Positions 42,124 through 55,816 of a stretch of DNA of 64,000 nucleotides are shown here, piece after piece; the stretch's first letter is position 1, and every line of letters begins with the position of its first letter. The position numbers and the translations under genes were made by a program. The notes below the pieces were generated by a model. It made no database searches. It saw nothing but the letters and a program-made list of their open reading frames with translations, and was not told the DNA's origin. The stretch is from Loripinus fragilis (lineage: Eukaryota; Mollusca; Bivalvia; Lucinida; Lucinidae): assembly GCA_964019695.1 (NCBI GenBank), contig OZ026517.1:60043478-60107477 (forward strand), read 5' to 3'.

Positions 42124-42589
42124 GCTTGGACAGCCAAGGCCGTGCCTCTTAAAGCACAAGGATCTCAATTCAAAGTGGTGTGGCGCCACCAGCTCCCAGC
42201 TCACGCTTCCACACGGTTCCCTCGCGCAGCTGCACGCCATGCACGTGCTCCACGCCATGCACGTGCTCCACGAGCCTCTCCTCCAAGCAGCACGAACGAA
42301 ATCCCACCTGCAGCTCGCACAATATAAAGGAGGCGCACGCTCAGCCTGAAAAACAAGGACATAAGCGATTAAGCACACAGGCAACGTCGCACATACGTTT
42401 CTGACATTCAACGTTTACATTGAGAAAGGGCGACAACTCTCCCTTTCAGCAGCTGCAACTGCAAATGCTACCTACTAGCCCACATTCAACCTGCCTGTCG
42501 TGGCGTGATCTGGTCTGCGCGAAAGCACAGGGGTTTTCCGGGATTTCTCGGGATTTTGGAAGGGTTTCTGTTCTGCAATGTCTTTGTTT

Positions 42590-42753
42590 CAGGGGTTAGC
42601 GCGTACGCAGACCCCCACACTTATAAATTGCGTACCCGAGTTGTCCACATTTGGGACAATCGCAGCCGTCAGCCCAACCGAAGTGCAATGGAAGGGCCTC
42701 CTGCTGGAGGAACCGCCTTGTTGATCACGGTTTCCTCTGTACCAGGTAAGTAT
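42590..42753 (-). ncRNA. U1: U1 snRNA, copy 46
   Basis: No difference from copy 1 seen. Confidence 0.96.
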
Positions 42754-43219
42754 GCTTGGACAGCCAAGGCCGTGCCTCTTAAAGCACAAGGATCTCAATT
42801 CAAAGTGGTGTGGCGCCACCAGCTCCCAGCTCACGCTTCCACACGGTTCCCTCGCGCAGCTGCACGCCATGCACGTGCTCCACGCCATGCACGTGCTCCA
42901 CGAGCCTCTCCTCCAAGCAGCACGAACGAAATCCCACCTGCAGCTCGCACAATATAAAGGAGGCGCACGCTCAGCCTGAAAAACAAGGACATAAGCGATT
43001 AAGCACACAGGCAACGTCGCACATACGTTTCTGACATTCAACGTTTACATTGAGAAAGGGCGACAACTCTCCCTTTCAGCAGCTGCAACTGCAAATGCTA
43101 CCTACTAGCCCACATTCAACCTGCCTGTCGTGGCGTGATCTGGTCTGCGCGAAAGCACAGGGGTTTTCCGGGATTTCTCGGGATTTTGGAAGGGTTTCTG
43201 TTCTGCAATGTCTTTGTTT

Positions 43220-43383
43220 CAGGGGTTAGCGCGTACGCAGACCCCCACACTTATAAATTGCGTACCCGAGTTGTCCACATTTGGGACAATCGCAGCCGTC
43301 AGCCCAACCGAAGTGCAATGGAAGGGCCTCCTGCTGGAGGAACCGCCTTGTTGATCACGGTTTCCTCTGTACCAGGTAAGTAT
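43220..43383 (-). ncRNA. U1: U1 snRNA, copy 47
   Basis: No difference from copy 1 seen. Confidence 0.96.
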
Positions 43384-43849
43384 GCTTGGACAGCCAAGGC
43401 CGTGCCTCTTAAAGCACAAGGATCTCAATTCAAAGTGGTGTGGCGCCACCAGCTCCCAGCTCACGCTTCCACACGGTTCCCTCGCGCAGCTGCACGCCAT
43501 GCACGTGCTCCACGCCATGCACGTGCTCCACGAGCCTCTCCTCCAAGCAGCACGAACGAAATCCCACCTGCAGCTCGCACAATATAAAGGAGGCGCACGC
43601 TCAGCCTGAAAAACAAGGACATAAGCGATTAAGCACACAGGCAACGTCGCACATACGTTTCTGACATTCAACGTTTACATTGAGAAAGGGCGACAACTCT
43701 CCCTTTCAGCAGCTGCAACTGCAAATGCTACCTACTAGCCCACATTCAACCTGCCTGTCGTGGCGTGATCTGGTCTGCGCGAAAGCACAGGGGTTTTCCG
43801 GGATTTCTCGGGATTTTGGAAGGGTTTCTGTTCTGCAATGTCTTTGTTT

Positions 43850-44013
43850 CAGGGGTTAGCGCGTACGCAGACCCCCACACTTATAAATTGCGTACCCGAG
43901 TTGTCCACATTTGGGACAATCGCAGCCGTCAGCCCAACCGAAGTGCAATGGAAGGGCCTCCTGCTGGAGGAACCGCCTTGTTGATCACGGTTTCCTCTGT
44001 ACCAGGTAAGTAT
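43850..44013 (-). ncRNA. U1: U1 snRNA, copy 48
   Basis: No difference from copy 1 seen. Confidence 0.96.
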
Positions 44014-44479
44014 GCTTGGACAGCCAAGGCCGTGCCTCTTAAAGCACAAGGATCTCAATTCAAAGTGGTGTGGCGCCACCAGCTCCCAGCTCACGCTTCC
44101 ACACGGTTCCCTCGCGCAGCTGCACGCCATGCACGTGCTCCACGCCATGCACGTGCTCCACGAGCCTCTCCTCCAAGCAGCACGAACGAAATCCCACCTG
44201 CAGCTCGCACAATATAAAGGAGGCGCACGCTCAGCCTGAAAAACAAGGACATAAGCGATTAAGCACACAGGCAACGTCGCACATACGTTTCTGACATTCA
44301 ACGTTTACATTGAGAAAGGGCGACAACTCTCCCTTTCAGCAGCTGCAACTGCAAATGCTACCTACTAGCCCACATTCAACCTGCCTGTCGTGGCGTGATC
44401 TGGTCTGCGCGAAAGCACAGGGGTTTTCCGGGATTTCTCGGGATTTTGGAAGGGTTTCTGTTCTGCAATGTCTTTGTTT

Positions 44480-44643
44480 CAGGGGTTAGCGCGTACGCAG
44501 ACCCCCACACTTATAAATTGCGTACCCGAGTTGTCCACATTTGGGACAATCGCAGCCGTCAGCCCAACCGAAGTGCAATGGAAGGGCCTCCTGCTGGAGG
44601 AACCGCCTTGTTGATCACGGTTTCCTCTGTACCAGGTAAGTAT
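44480..44643 (-). ncRNA. U1: U1 snRNA, copy 49
   Basis: No difference from copy 1 seen. Confidence 0.96.
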
Positions 44644-45109
44644 GCTTGGACAGCCAAGGCCGTGCCTCTTAAAGCACAAGGATCTCAATTCAAAGTGGTG
44701 TGGCGCCACCAGCTCCCAGCTCACGCTTCCACACGGTTCCCTCGCGCAGCTGCACGCCATGCACGTGCTCCACGCCATGCACGTGCTCCACGAGCCTCTC
44801 CTCCAAGCAGCACGAACGAAATCCCACCTGCAGCTCGCACAATATAAAGGAGGCGCACGCTCAGCCTGAAAAACAAGGACATAAGCGATTAAGCACACAG
44901 GCAACGTCGCACATACGTTTCTGACATTCAACGTTTACATTGAGAAAGGGCGACAACTCTCCCTTTCAGCAGCTGCAACTGCAAATGCTACCTACTAGCC
45001 CACATTCAACCTGCCTGTCGTGGCGTGATCTGGTCTGCGCGAAAGCACAGGGGTTTTCCGGGATTTCTCGGGATTTTGGAAGGGTTTCTGTTCTGCAATG
45101 TCTTTGTTT

Positions 45110-45273
45110 CAGGGGTTAGCGCGTACGCAGACCCCCACACTTATAAATTGCGTACCCGAGTTGTCCACATTTGGGACAATCGCAGCCGTCAGCCCAACCG
45201 AAGTGCAATGGAAGGGCCTCCTGCTGGAGGAACCGCCTTGTTGATCACGGTTTCCTCTGTACCAGGTAAGTAT
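45110..45273 (-). ncRNA. U1: U1 snRNA, copy 50
   Basis: No difference from copy 1 seen. Confidence 0.96.
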
Positions 45274-45739
45274 GCTTGGACAGCCAAGGCCGTGCCTCTT
45301 AAAGCACAAGGATCTCAATTCAAAGTGGTGTGGCGCCACCAGCTCCCAGCTCACGCTTCCACACGGTTCCCTCGCGCAGCTGCACGCCATGCACGTGCTC
45401 CACGCCATGCACGTGCTCCACGAGCCTCTCCTCCAAGCAGCACGAACGAAATCCCACCTGCAGCTCGCACAATATAAAGGAGGCGCACGCTCAGCCTGAA
45501 AAACAAGGACATAAGCGATTAAGCACACAGGCAACGTCGCACATACGTTTCTGACATTCAACGTTTACATTGAGAAAGGGCGACAACTCTCCCTTTCAGC
45601 AGCTGCAACTGCAAATGCTACCTACTAGCCCACATTCAACCTGCCTGTCGTGGCGTGATCTGGTCTGCGCGAAAGCACAGGGGTTTTCCGGGATTTCTCG
45701 GGATTTTGGAAGGGTTTCTGTTCTGCAATGTCTTTGTTT

Positions 45740-45903
45740 CAGGGGTTAGCGCGTACGCAGACCCCCACACTTATAAATTGCGTACCCGAGTTGTCCACAT
45801 TTGGGACAATCGCAGCCGTCAGCCCAACCGAAGTGCAATGGAAGGGCCTCCTGCTGGAGGAACCGCCTTGTTGATCACGGTTTCCTCTGTACCAGGTAAG
45901 TAT
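45740..45903 (-). ncRNA. U1: U1 snRNA, copy 51
   Basis: No difference from copy 1 seen. Confidence 0.96.
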
Positions 45904-46369
45904 GCTTGGACAGCCAAGGCCGTGCCTCTTAAAGCACAAGGATCTCAATTCAAAGTGGTGTGGCGCCACCAGCTCCCAGCTCACGCTTCCACACGGTTCC
46001 CTCGCGCAGCTGCACGCCATGCACGTGCTCCACGCCATGCACGTGCTCCACGAGCCTCTCCTCCAAGCAGCACGAACGAAATCCCACCTGCAGCTCGCAC
46101 AATATAAAGGAGGCGCACGCTCAGCCTGAAAAACAAGGACATAAGCGATTAAGCACACAGGCAACGTCGCACATACGTTTCTGACATTCAACGTTTACAT
46201 TGAGAAAGGGCGACAACTCTCCCTTTCAGCAGCTGCAACTGCAAATGCTACCTACTAGCCCACATTCAACCTGCCTGTCGTGGCGTGATCTGGTCTGCGC
46301 GAAAGCACAGGGGTTTTCCGGGATTTCTCGGGATTTTGGAAGGGTTTCTGTTCTGCAATGTCTTTGTTT

Positions 46370-46533
46370 CAGGGGTTAGCGCGTACGCAGACCCCCACAC
46401 TTATAAATTGCGTACCCGAGTTGTCCACATTTGGGACAATCGCAGCCGTCAGCCCAACCGAAGTGCAATGGAAGGGCCTCCTGCTGGAGGAACCGCCTTG
46501 TTGATCACGGTTTCCTCTGTACCAGGTAAGTAT
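46370..46533 (-). ncRNA. U1: U1 snRNA, copy 52
   Basis: No difference from copy 1 seen. Confidence 0.96.
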
Positions 46534-46999
46534 GCTTGGACAGCCAAGGCCGTGCCTCTTAAAGCACAAGGATCTCAATTCAAAGTGGTGTGGCGCCACC
46601 AGCTCCCAGCTCACGCTTCCACACGGTTCCCTCGCGCAGCTGCACGCCATGCACGTGCTCCACGCCATGCACGTGCTCCACGAGCCTCTCCTCCAAGCAG
46701 CACGAACGAAATCCCACCTGCAGCTCGCACAATATAAAGGAGGCGCACGCTCAGCCTGAAAAACAAGGACATAAGCGATTAAGCACACAGGCAACGTCGC
46801 ACATACGTTTCTGACATTCAACGTTTACATTGAGAAAGGGCGACAACTCTCCCTTTCAGCAGCTGCAACTGCAAATGCTACCTACTAGCCCACATTCAAC
46901 CTGCCTGTCGTGGCGTGATCTGGTCTGCGCGAAAGCACAGGGGTTTTCCGGGATTTCTCGGGATTTTGGAAGGGTTTCTGTTCTGCAATGTCTTTGTTT

Positions 47000-47163
47000 C
47001 AGGGGTTAGCGCGTACGCAGACCCCCACACTTATAAATTGCGTACCCGAGTTGTCCACATTTGGGACAATCGCAGCCGTCAGCCCAACCGAAGTGCAATG
47101 GAAGGGCCTCCTGCTGGAGGAACCGCCTTGTTGATCACGGTTTCCTCTGTACCAGGTAAGTAT
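47000..47163 (-). ncRNA. U1: U1 snRNA, copy 53
   Basis: No difference from copy 1 seen. Confidence 0.96.
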
Positions 47164-47629
47164 GCTTGGACAGCCAAGGCCGTGCCTCTTAAAGCACAAG
47201 GATCTCAATTCAAAGTGGTGTGGCGCCACCAGCTCCCAGCTCACGCTTCCACACGGTTCCCTCGCGCAGCTGCACGCCATGCACGTGCTCCACGCCATGC
47301 ACGTGCTCCACGAGCCTCTCCTCCAAGCAGCACGAACGAAATCCCACCTGCAGCTCGCACAATATAAAGGAGGCGCACGCTCAGCCTGAAAAACAAGGAC
47401 ATAAGCGATTAAGCACACAGGCAACGTCGCACATACGTTTCTGACATTCAACGTTTACATTGAGAAAGGGCGACAACTCTCCCTTTCAGCAGCTGCAACT
47501 GCAAATGCTACCTACTAGCCCACATTCAACCTGCCTGTCGTGGCGTGATCTGGTCTGCGCGAAAGCACAGGGGTTTTCCGGGATTTCTCGGGATTTTGGA
47601 AGGGTTTCTGTTCTGCAATGTCTTTGTTT

Positions 47630-47793
47630 CAGGGGTTAGCGCGTACGCAGACCCCCACACTTATAAATTGCGTACCCGAGTTGTCCACATTTGGGACAAT
47701 CGCAGCCGTCAGCCCAACCGAAGTGCAATGGAAGGGCCTCCTGCTGGAGGAACCGCCTTGTTGATCACGGTTTCCTCTGTACCAGGTAAGTAT
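47630..47793 (-). ncRNA. U1: U1 snRNA, copy 54
   Basis: No difference from copy 1 seen. Confidence 0.96.
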
Positions 47794-48259
47794 GCTTGGA
47801 CAGCCAAGGCCGTGCCTCTTAAAGCACAAGGATCTCAATTCAAAGTGGTGTGGCGCCACCAGCTCCCAGCTCACGCTTCCACACGGTTCCCTCGCGCAGC
47901 TGCACGCCATGCACGTGCTCCACGCCATGCACGTGCTCCACGAGCCTCTCCTCCAAGCAGCACGAACGAAATCCCACCTGCAGCTCGCACAATATAAAGG
48001 AGGCGCACGCTCAGCCTGAAAAACAAGGACATAAGCGATTAAGCACACAGGCAACGTCGCACATACGTTTCTGACATTCAACGTTTACATTGAGAAAGGG
48101 CGACAACTCTCCCTTTCAGCAGCTGCAACTGCAAATGCTACCTACTAGCCCACATTCAACCTGCCTGTCGTGGCGTGATCTGGTCTGCGCGAAAGCACAG
48201 GGGTTTTCCGGGATTTCTCGGGATTTTGGAAGGGTTTCTGTTCTGCAATGTCTTTGTTT

Positions 48260-48423
48260 CAGGGGTTAGCGCGTACGCAGACCCCCACACTTATAAATTG
48301 CGTACCCGAGTTGTCCACATTTGGGACAATCGCAGCCGTCAGCCCAACCGAAGTGCAATGGAAGGGCCTCCTGCTGGAGGAACCGCCTTGTTGATCACGG
48401 TTTCCTCTGTACCAGGTAAGTAT
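48260..48423 (-). ncRNA. U1: U1 snRNA, copy 55
   Basis: No difference from copy 1 seen. Confidence 0.96.
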
Positions 48424-48889
48424 GCTTGGACAGCCAAGGCCGTGCCTCTTAAAGCACAAGGATCTCAATTCAAAGTGGTGTGGCGCCACCAGCTCCCAGC
48501 TCACGCTTCCACACGGTTCCCTCGCGCAGCTGCACGCCATGCACGTGCTCCACGCCATGCACGTGCTCCACGAGCCTCTCCTCCAAGCAGCACGAACGAA
48601 ATCCCACCTGCAGCTCGCACAATATAAAGGAGGCGCACGCTCAGCCTGAAAAACAAGGACATAAGCGATTAAGCACACAGGCAACGTCGCACATACGTTT
48701 CTGACATTCAACGTTTACATTGAGAAAGGGCGACAACTCTCCCTTTCAGCAGCTGCAACTGCAAATGCTACCTACTAGCCCACATTCAACCTGCCTGTCG
48801 TGGCGTGATCTGGTCTGCGCGAAAGCACAGGGGTTTTCCGGGATTTCTCGGGATTTTGGAAGGGTTTCTGTTCTGCAATGTCTTTGTTT

Positions 48890-49053
48890 CAGGGGTTAGC
48901 GCGTACGCAGACCCCCACACTTATAAATTGCGTACCCGAGTTGTCCACATTTGGGACAATCGCAGCCGTCAGCCCAACCGAAGTGCAATGGAAGGGCCTC
49001 CTGCTGGAGGAACCGCCTTGTTGATCACGGTTTCCTCTGTACCAGGTAAGTAT
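48890..49053 (-). ncRNA. U1: U1 snRNA, copy 56
   Basis: No difference from copy 1 seen. Confidence 0.96.
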
Positions 49054-49519
49054 GCTTGGACAGCCAAGGCCGTGCCTCTTAAAGCACAAGGATCTCAATT
49101 CAAAGTGGTGTGGCGCCACCAGCTCCCAGCTCACGCTTCCACACGGTTCCCTCGCGCAGCTGCACGCCATGCACGTGCTCCACGCCATGCACGTGCTCCA
49201 CGAGCCTCTCCTCCAAGCAGCACGAACGAAATCCCACCTGCAGCTCGCACAATATAAAGGAGGCGCACGCTCAGCCTGAAAAACAAGGACATAAGCGATT
49301 AAGCACACAGGCAACGTCGCACATACGTTTCTGACATTCAACGTTTACATTGAGAAAGGGCGACAACTCTCCCTTTCAGCAGCTGCAACTGCAAATGCTA
49401 CCTACTAGCCCACATTCAACCTGCCTGTCGTGGCGTGATCTGGTCTGCGCGAAAGCACAGGGGTTTTCCGGGATTTCTCGGGATTTTGGAAGGGTTTCTG
49501 TTCTGCAATGTCTTTGTTT

Positions 49520-49683
49520 CAGGGGTTAGCGCGTACGCAGACCCCCACACTTATAAATTGCGTACCCGAGTTGTCCACATTTGGGACAATCGCAGCCGTC
49601 AGCCCAACCGAAGTGCAATGGAAGGGCCTCCTGCTGGAGGAACCGCCTTGTTGATCACGGTTTCCTCTGTACCAGGTAAGTAT
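49520..49683 (-). ncRNA. U1: U1 snRNA, copy 57
   Basis: No difference from copy 1 seen. Confidence 0.96.
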
Positions 49684-50149
49684 GCTTGGACAGCCAAGGC
49701 CGTGCCTCTTAAAGCACAAGGATCTCAATTCAAAGTGGTGTGGCGCCACCAGCTCCCAGCTCACGCTTCCACACGGTTCCCTCGCGCAGCTGCACGCCAT
49801 GCACGTGCTCCACGCCATGCACGTGCTCCACGAGCCTCTCCTCCAAGCAGCACGAACGAAATCCCACCTGCAGCTCGCACAATATAAAGGAGGCGCACGC
49901 TCAGCCTGAAAAACAAGGACATAAGCGATTAAGCACACAGGCAACGTCGCACATACGTTTCTGACATTCAACGTTTACATTGAGAAAGGGCGACAACTCT
50001 CCCTTTCAGCAGCTGCAACTGCAAATGCTACCTACTAGCCCACATTCAACCTGCCTGTCGTGGCGTGATCTGGTCTGCGCGAAAGCACAGGGGTTTTCCG
50101 GGATTTCTCGGGATTTTGGAAGGGTTTCTGTTCTGCAATGTCTTTGTTT

Positions 50150-50313
50150 CAGGGGTTAGCGCGTACGCAGACCCCCACACTTATAAATTGCGTACCCGAG
50201 TTGTCCACATTTGGGACAATCGCAGCCGTCAGCCCAACCGAAGTGCAATGGAAGGGCCTCCTGCTGGAGGAACCGCCTTGTTGATCACGGTTTCCTCTGT
50301 ACCAGGTAAGTAT
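50150..50313 (-). ncRNA. U1: U1 snRNA, copy 58
   Basis: No difference from copy 1 seen. Confidence 0.96.
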
Positions 50314-50779
50314 GCTTGGACAGCCAAGGCCGTGCCTCTTAAAGCACAAGGATCTCAATTCAAAGTGGTGTGGCGCCACCAGCTCCCAGCTCACGCTTCC
50401 ACACGGTTCCCTCGCGCAGCTGCACGCCATGCACGTGCTCCACGCCATGCACGTGCTCCACGAGCCTCTCCTCCAAGCAGCACGAACGAAATCCCACCTG
50501 CAGCTCGCACAATATAAAGGAGGCGCACGCTCAGCCTGAAAAACAAGGACATAAGCGATTAAGCACACAGGCAACGTCGCACATACGTTTCTGACATTCA
50601 ACGTTTACATTGAGAAAGGGCGACAACTCTCCCTTTCAGCAGCTGCAACTGCAAATGCTACCTACTAGCCCACATTCAACCTGCCTGTCGTGGCGTGATC
50701 TGGTCTGCGCGAAAGCACAGGGGTTTTCCGGGATTTCTCGGGATTTTGGAAGGGTTTCTGTTCTGCAATGTCTTTGTTT

Positions 50780-50940
50780 CAGGGGTTAGCGCGTACGACC
50801 CCCACACTTATAAATTGCGTACCCGAGTTGTCCACATTTGGGACAATCGCAGCCGTCAGCCCAACCGAAGTGCAATGGAAGGGCCTCCTGCTGGAGGAAC
50901 CGCCTTGTTGATCACGGTTTCCTCTGTACCAGGTAAGTAT
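50780..50940 (-). ncRNA. U1: U1 snRNA, copy 59 (3-nt deletion in stem-loop IV)
   Basis: 161 nt. Three bases are missing from the 5' strand of stem-loop IV (GGGTCGTACGCGC instead of GGGTCTGCGTACGCGC), which removes most of the stem below the UNCG loop. It is probably a defective copy if real. Confidence 0.88.
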
Positions 50941-51406
50941 GCTTGGACAGCCAAGGCCGTGCCTCTTAAAGCACAAGGATCTCAATTCAAAGTGGTGTGG
51001 CGCCACCAGCTCCCAGCTCACGCTTCCACACGGTTCCCTCGCGCAGCTGCACGCCATGCACGTGCTCCACGCCATGCACGTGCTCCACGAGCCTCTCCTC
51101 CAAGCAGCACGAACGAAATCCCACCTGCAGCTCGCACAATATAAAGGAGGCGCACGCTCAGCCTGAAAAACAAGGACATAAGCGATTAAGCACACAGGCA
51201 ACGTCGCACATACGTTTCTGACATTCAACGTTTACATTGAGAAAGGGCGACAACTCTCCCTTTCAGCAGCTGCAACTGCAAATGCTACCTACTAGCCCAC
51301 ATTCAACCTGCCTGTCGTGGCGTGATCTGGTCTGCGCGAAAGCACAGGGGTTTTCCGGGATTTCTCGGGATTTTGGAAGGGTTTCTGTTCTGCAATGTCT
51401 TTGTTT

Positions 51407-51570
51407 CAGGGGTTAGCGCGTACGCAGACCCCCACACTTATAAATTGCGTACCCGAGTTGTCCACATTTGGGACAATCGCAGCCGTCAGCCCAACCGAAG
51501 TGCAATGGAAGGGCCTCCTGCTGGAGGAACCGCCTTGTTGATCACGGTTTCCTCTGTACCAGGTAAGTAT
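51407..51570 (-). ncRNA. U1: U1 snRNA, copy 60
   Basis: No difference from copy 1 seen. Confidence 0.96.
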
Positions 51571-52036
51571 GCTTGGACAGCCAAGGCCGTGCCTCTTAAA
51601 GCACAAGGATCTCAATTCAAAGTGGTGTGGCGCCACCAGCTCCCAGCTCACGCTTCCACACGGTTCCCTCGCGCAGCTGCACGCCATGCACGTGCTCCAC
51701 GCCATGCACGTGCTCCACGAGCCTCTCCTCCAAGCAGCACGAACGAAATCCCACCTGCAGCTCGCACAATATAAAGGAGGCGCACGCTCAGCCTGAAAAA
51801 CAAGGACATAAGCGATTAAGCACACAGGCAACGTCGCACATACGTTTCTGACATTCAACGTTTACATTGAGAAAGGGCGACAACTCTCCCTTTCAGCAGC
51901 TGCAACTGCAAATGCTACCTACTAGCCCACATTCAACCTGCCTGTCGTGGCGTGATCTGGTCTGCGCGAAAGCACAGGGGTTTTCCGGGATTTCTCGGGA
52001 TTTTGGAAGGGTTTCTGTTCTGCAATGTCTTTGTTT

Positions 52037-52200
52037 CAGGGGTTAGCGCGTACGCAGACCCCCACACTTATAAATTGCGTACCCGAGTTGTCCACATTTG
52101 GGACAATCGCAGCCGTCAGCCCAACCGAAGTGCAATGGAAGGGCCTCCTGCTGGAGGAACCGCCTTGTTGATCACGGTTTCCTCTGTACCAGGTAAGTAT
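52037..52200 (-). ncRNA. U1: U1 snRNA, copy 61
   Basis: No difference from copy 1 seen. Confidence 0.96.
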
Positions 52201-52666
52201 GCTTGGACAGCCAAGGCCGTGCCTCTTAAAGCACAAGGATCTCAATTCAAAGTGGTGTGGCGCCACCAGCTCCCAGCTCACGCTTCCACACGGTTCCCTC
52301 GCGCAGCTGCACGCCATGCACGTGCTCCACGCCATGCACGTGCTCCACGAGCCTCTCCTCCAAGCAGCACGAACGAAATCCCACCTGCAGCTCGCACAAT
52401 ATAAAGGAGGCGCACGCTCAGCCTGAAAAACAAGGACATAAGCGATTAAGCACACAGGCAACGTCGCACATACGTTTCTGACATTCAACGTTTACATTGA
52501 GAAAGGGCGACAACTCTCCCTTTCAGCAGCTGCAACTGCAAATGCTACCTACTAGCCCACATTCAACCTGCCTGTCGTGGCGTGATCTGGTCTGCGCGAA
52601 AGCACAGGGGTTTTCCGGGATTTCTCGGGATTTTGGAAGGGTTTCTGTTCTGCAATGTCTTTGTTT

Positions 52667-52830
52667 CAGGGGTTAGCGCGTACGCAGACCCCCACACTTA
52701 TAAATTGCGTACCCGAGTTGTCCACATTTGGGACAATCGCAGCCGTCAGCCCAACCGAAGTGCAATGGAAGGGCCTCCTGCTGGAGGAACCGCCTTGTTG
52801 ATCACGGTTTCCTCTGTACCAGGTAAGTAT
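52667..52830 (-). ncRNA. U1: U1 snRNA, copy 62
   Basis: No difference from copy 1 seen. Confidence 0.96.
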
Positions 52831-53296
52831 GCTTGGACAGCCAAGGCCGTGCCTCTTAAAGCACAAGGATCTCAATTCAAAGTGGTGTGGCGCCACCAGC
52901 TCCCAGCTCACGCTTCCACACGGTTCCCTCGCGCAGCTGCACGCCATGCACGTGCTCCACGCCATGCACGTGCTCCACGAGCCTCTCCTCCAAGCAGCAC
53001 GAACGAAATCCCACCTGCAGCTCGCACAATATAAAGGAGGCGCACGCTCAGCCTGAAAAACAAGGACATAAGCGATTAAGCACACAGGCAACGTCGCACA
53101 TACGTTTCTGACATTCAACGTTTACATTGAGAAAGGGCGACAACTCTCCCTTTCAGCAGCTGCAACTGCAAATGCTACCTACTAGCCCACATTCAACCTG
53201 CCTGTCGTGGCGTGATCTGGTCTGCGCGAAAGCACAGGGGTTTTCCGGGATTTCTCGGGATTTTGGAAGGGTTTCTGTTCTGCAATGTCTTTGTTT

Positions 53297-53460
53297 CAGG
53301 GGTTAGCGCGTACGCAGACCCCCACACTTATAAATTGCGTACCCGAGTTGTCCACATTTGGGACAATCGCAGCCGTCAGCCCAACCGAAGTGCAATGGAA
53401 GGGCCTCCTGCTGGAGGAACCGCCTTGTTGATCACGGTTTCCTCTGTACCAGGTAAGTAT
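53297..53460 (-). ncRNA. U1: U1 snRNA, copy 63
   Basis: No difference from copy 1 seen. Confidence 0.96.
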
Positions 53461-53926
53461 GCTTGGACAGCCAAGGCCGTGCCTCTTAAAGCACAAGGAT
53501 CTCAATTCAAAGTGGTGTGGCGCCACCAGCTCCCAGCTCACGCTTCCACACGGTTCCCTCGCGCAGCTGCACGCCATGCACGTGCTCCACGCCATGCACG
53601 TGCTCCACGAGCCTCTCCTCCAAGCAGCACGAACGAAATCCCACCTGCAGCTCGCACAATATAAAGGAGGCGCACGCTCAGCCTGAAAAACAAGGACATA
53701 AGCGATTAAGCACACAGGCAACGTCGCACATACGTTTCTGACATTCAACGTTTACATTGAGAAAGGGCGACAACTCTCCCTTTCAGCAGCTGCAACTGCA
53801 AATGCTACCTACTAGCCCACATTCAACCTGCCTGTCGTGGCGTGATCTGGTCTGCGCGAAAGCACAGGGGTTTTCCGGGATTTCTCGGGATTTTGGAAGG
53901 GTTTCTGTTCTGCAATGTCTTTGTTT

Positions 53927-54090
53927 CAGGGGTTAGCGCGTACGCAGACCCCCACACTTATAAATTGCGTACCCGAGTTGTCCACATTTGGGACAATCGC
54001 AGCCGTCAGCCCAACCGAAGTGCAATGGAAGGGCCTCCTGCTGGAGGAACCGCCTTGTTGATCACGGTTTCCTCTGTACCAGGTAAGTAT
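53927..54090 (-). ncRNA. U1: U1 snRNA, copy 64
   Basis: No difference from copy 1 seen. Confidence 0.96.
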
Positions 54091-54556
54091 GCTTGGACAG
54101 CCAAGGCCGTGCCTCTTAAAGCACAAGGATCTCAATTCAAAGTGGTGTGGCGCCACCAGCTCCCAGCTCACGCTTCCACACGGTTCCCTCGCGCAGCTGC
54201 ACGCCATGCACGTGCTCCACGCCATGCACGTGCTCCACGAGCCTCTCCTCCAAGCAGCACGAACGAAATCCCACCTGCAGCTCGCACAATATAAAGGAGG
54301 CGCACGCTCAGCCTGAAAAACAAGGACATAAGCGATTAAGCACACAGGCAACGTCGCACATACGTTTCTGACATTCAACGTTTACATTGAGAAAGGGCGA
54401 CAACTCTCCCTTTCAGCAGCTGCAACTGCAAATGCTACCTACTAGCCCACATTCAACCTGCCTGTCGTGGCGTGATCTGGTCTGCGCGAAAGCACAGGGG
54501 TTTTCCGGGATTTCTCGGGATTTTGGAAGGGTTTCTGTTCTGCAATGTCTTTGTTT

Positions 54557-54720
54557 CAGGGGTTAGCGCGTACGCAGACCCCCACACTTATAAATTGCGT
54601 ACCCGAGTTGTCCACATTTGGGACAATCGCAGCCGTCAGCCCAACCGAAGTGCAATGGAAGGGCCTCCTGCTGGAGGAACCGCCTTGTTGATCACGGTTT
54701 CCTCTGTACCAGGTAAGTAT
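54557..54720 (-). ncRNA. U1: U1 snRNA, copy 65
   Basis: No difference from copy 1 seen. Confidence 0.96.
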
Positions 54721-55186
54721 GCTTGGACAGCCAAGGCCGTGCCTCTTAAAGCACAAGGATCTCAATTCAAAGTGGTGTGGCGCCACCAGCTCCCAGCTCA
54801 CGCTTCCACACGGTTCCCTCGCGCAGCTGCACGCCATGCACGTGCTCCACGCCATGCACGTGCTCCACGAGCCTCTCCTCCAAGCAGCACGAACGAAATC
54901 CCACCTGCAGCTCGCACAATATAAAGGAGGCGCACGCTCAGCCTGAAAAACAAGGACATAAGCGATTAAGCACACAGGCAACGTCGCACATACGTTTCTG
55001 ACATTCAACGTTTACATTGAGAAAGGGCGACAACTCTCCCTTTCAGCAGCTGCAACTGCAAATGCTACCTACTAGCCCACATTCAACCTGCCTGTCGTGG
55101 CGTGATCTGGTCTGCGCGAAAGCACAGGGGTTTTCCGGGATTTCTCGGGATTTTGGAAGGGTTTCTGTTCTGCAATGTCTTTGTTT

Positions 55187-55350
55187 CAGGGGTTAGCGCG
55201 TACGCAGACCCCCACACTTATAAATTGCGTACCCGAGTTGTCCACATTTGGGACAATCGCAGCCGTCAGCCCAACCGAAGTGCAATGGAAGGGCCTCCTG
55301 CTGGAGGAACCGCCTTGTTGATCACGGTTTCCTCTGTACCAGGTAAGTAT
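55187..55350 (-). ncRNA. U1: U1 snRNA, copy 66
   Basis: No difference from copy 1 seen. Confidence 0.96.
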
Positions 55351-55816
55351 GCTTGGACAGCCAAGGCCGTGCCTCTTAAAGCACAAGGATCTCAATTCAA
55401 AGTGGTGTGGCGCCACCAGCTCCCAGCTCACGCTTCCACACGGTTCCCTCGCGCAGCTGCACGCCATGCACGTGCTCCACGCCATGCACGTGCTCCACGA
55501 GCCTCTCCTCCAAGCAGCACGAACGAAATCCCACCTGCAGCTCGCACAATATAAAGGAGGCGCACGCTCAGCCTGAAAAACAAGGACATAAGCGATTAAG
55601 CACACAGGCAACGTCGCACATACGTTTCTGACATTCAACGTTTACATTGAGAAAGGGCGACAACTCTCCCTTTCAGCAGCTGCAACTGCAAATGCTACCT
55701 ACTAGCCCACATTCAACCTGCCTGTCGTGGCGTGATCTGGTCTGCGCGAAAGCACAGGGGTTTTCCGGGATTTCTCGGGATTTTGGAAGGGTTTCTGTTC
55801 TGCAATGTCTTTGTTT

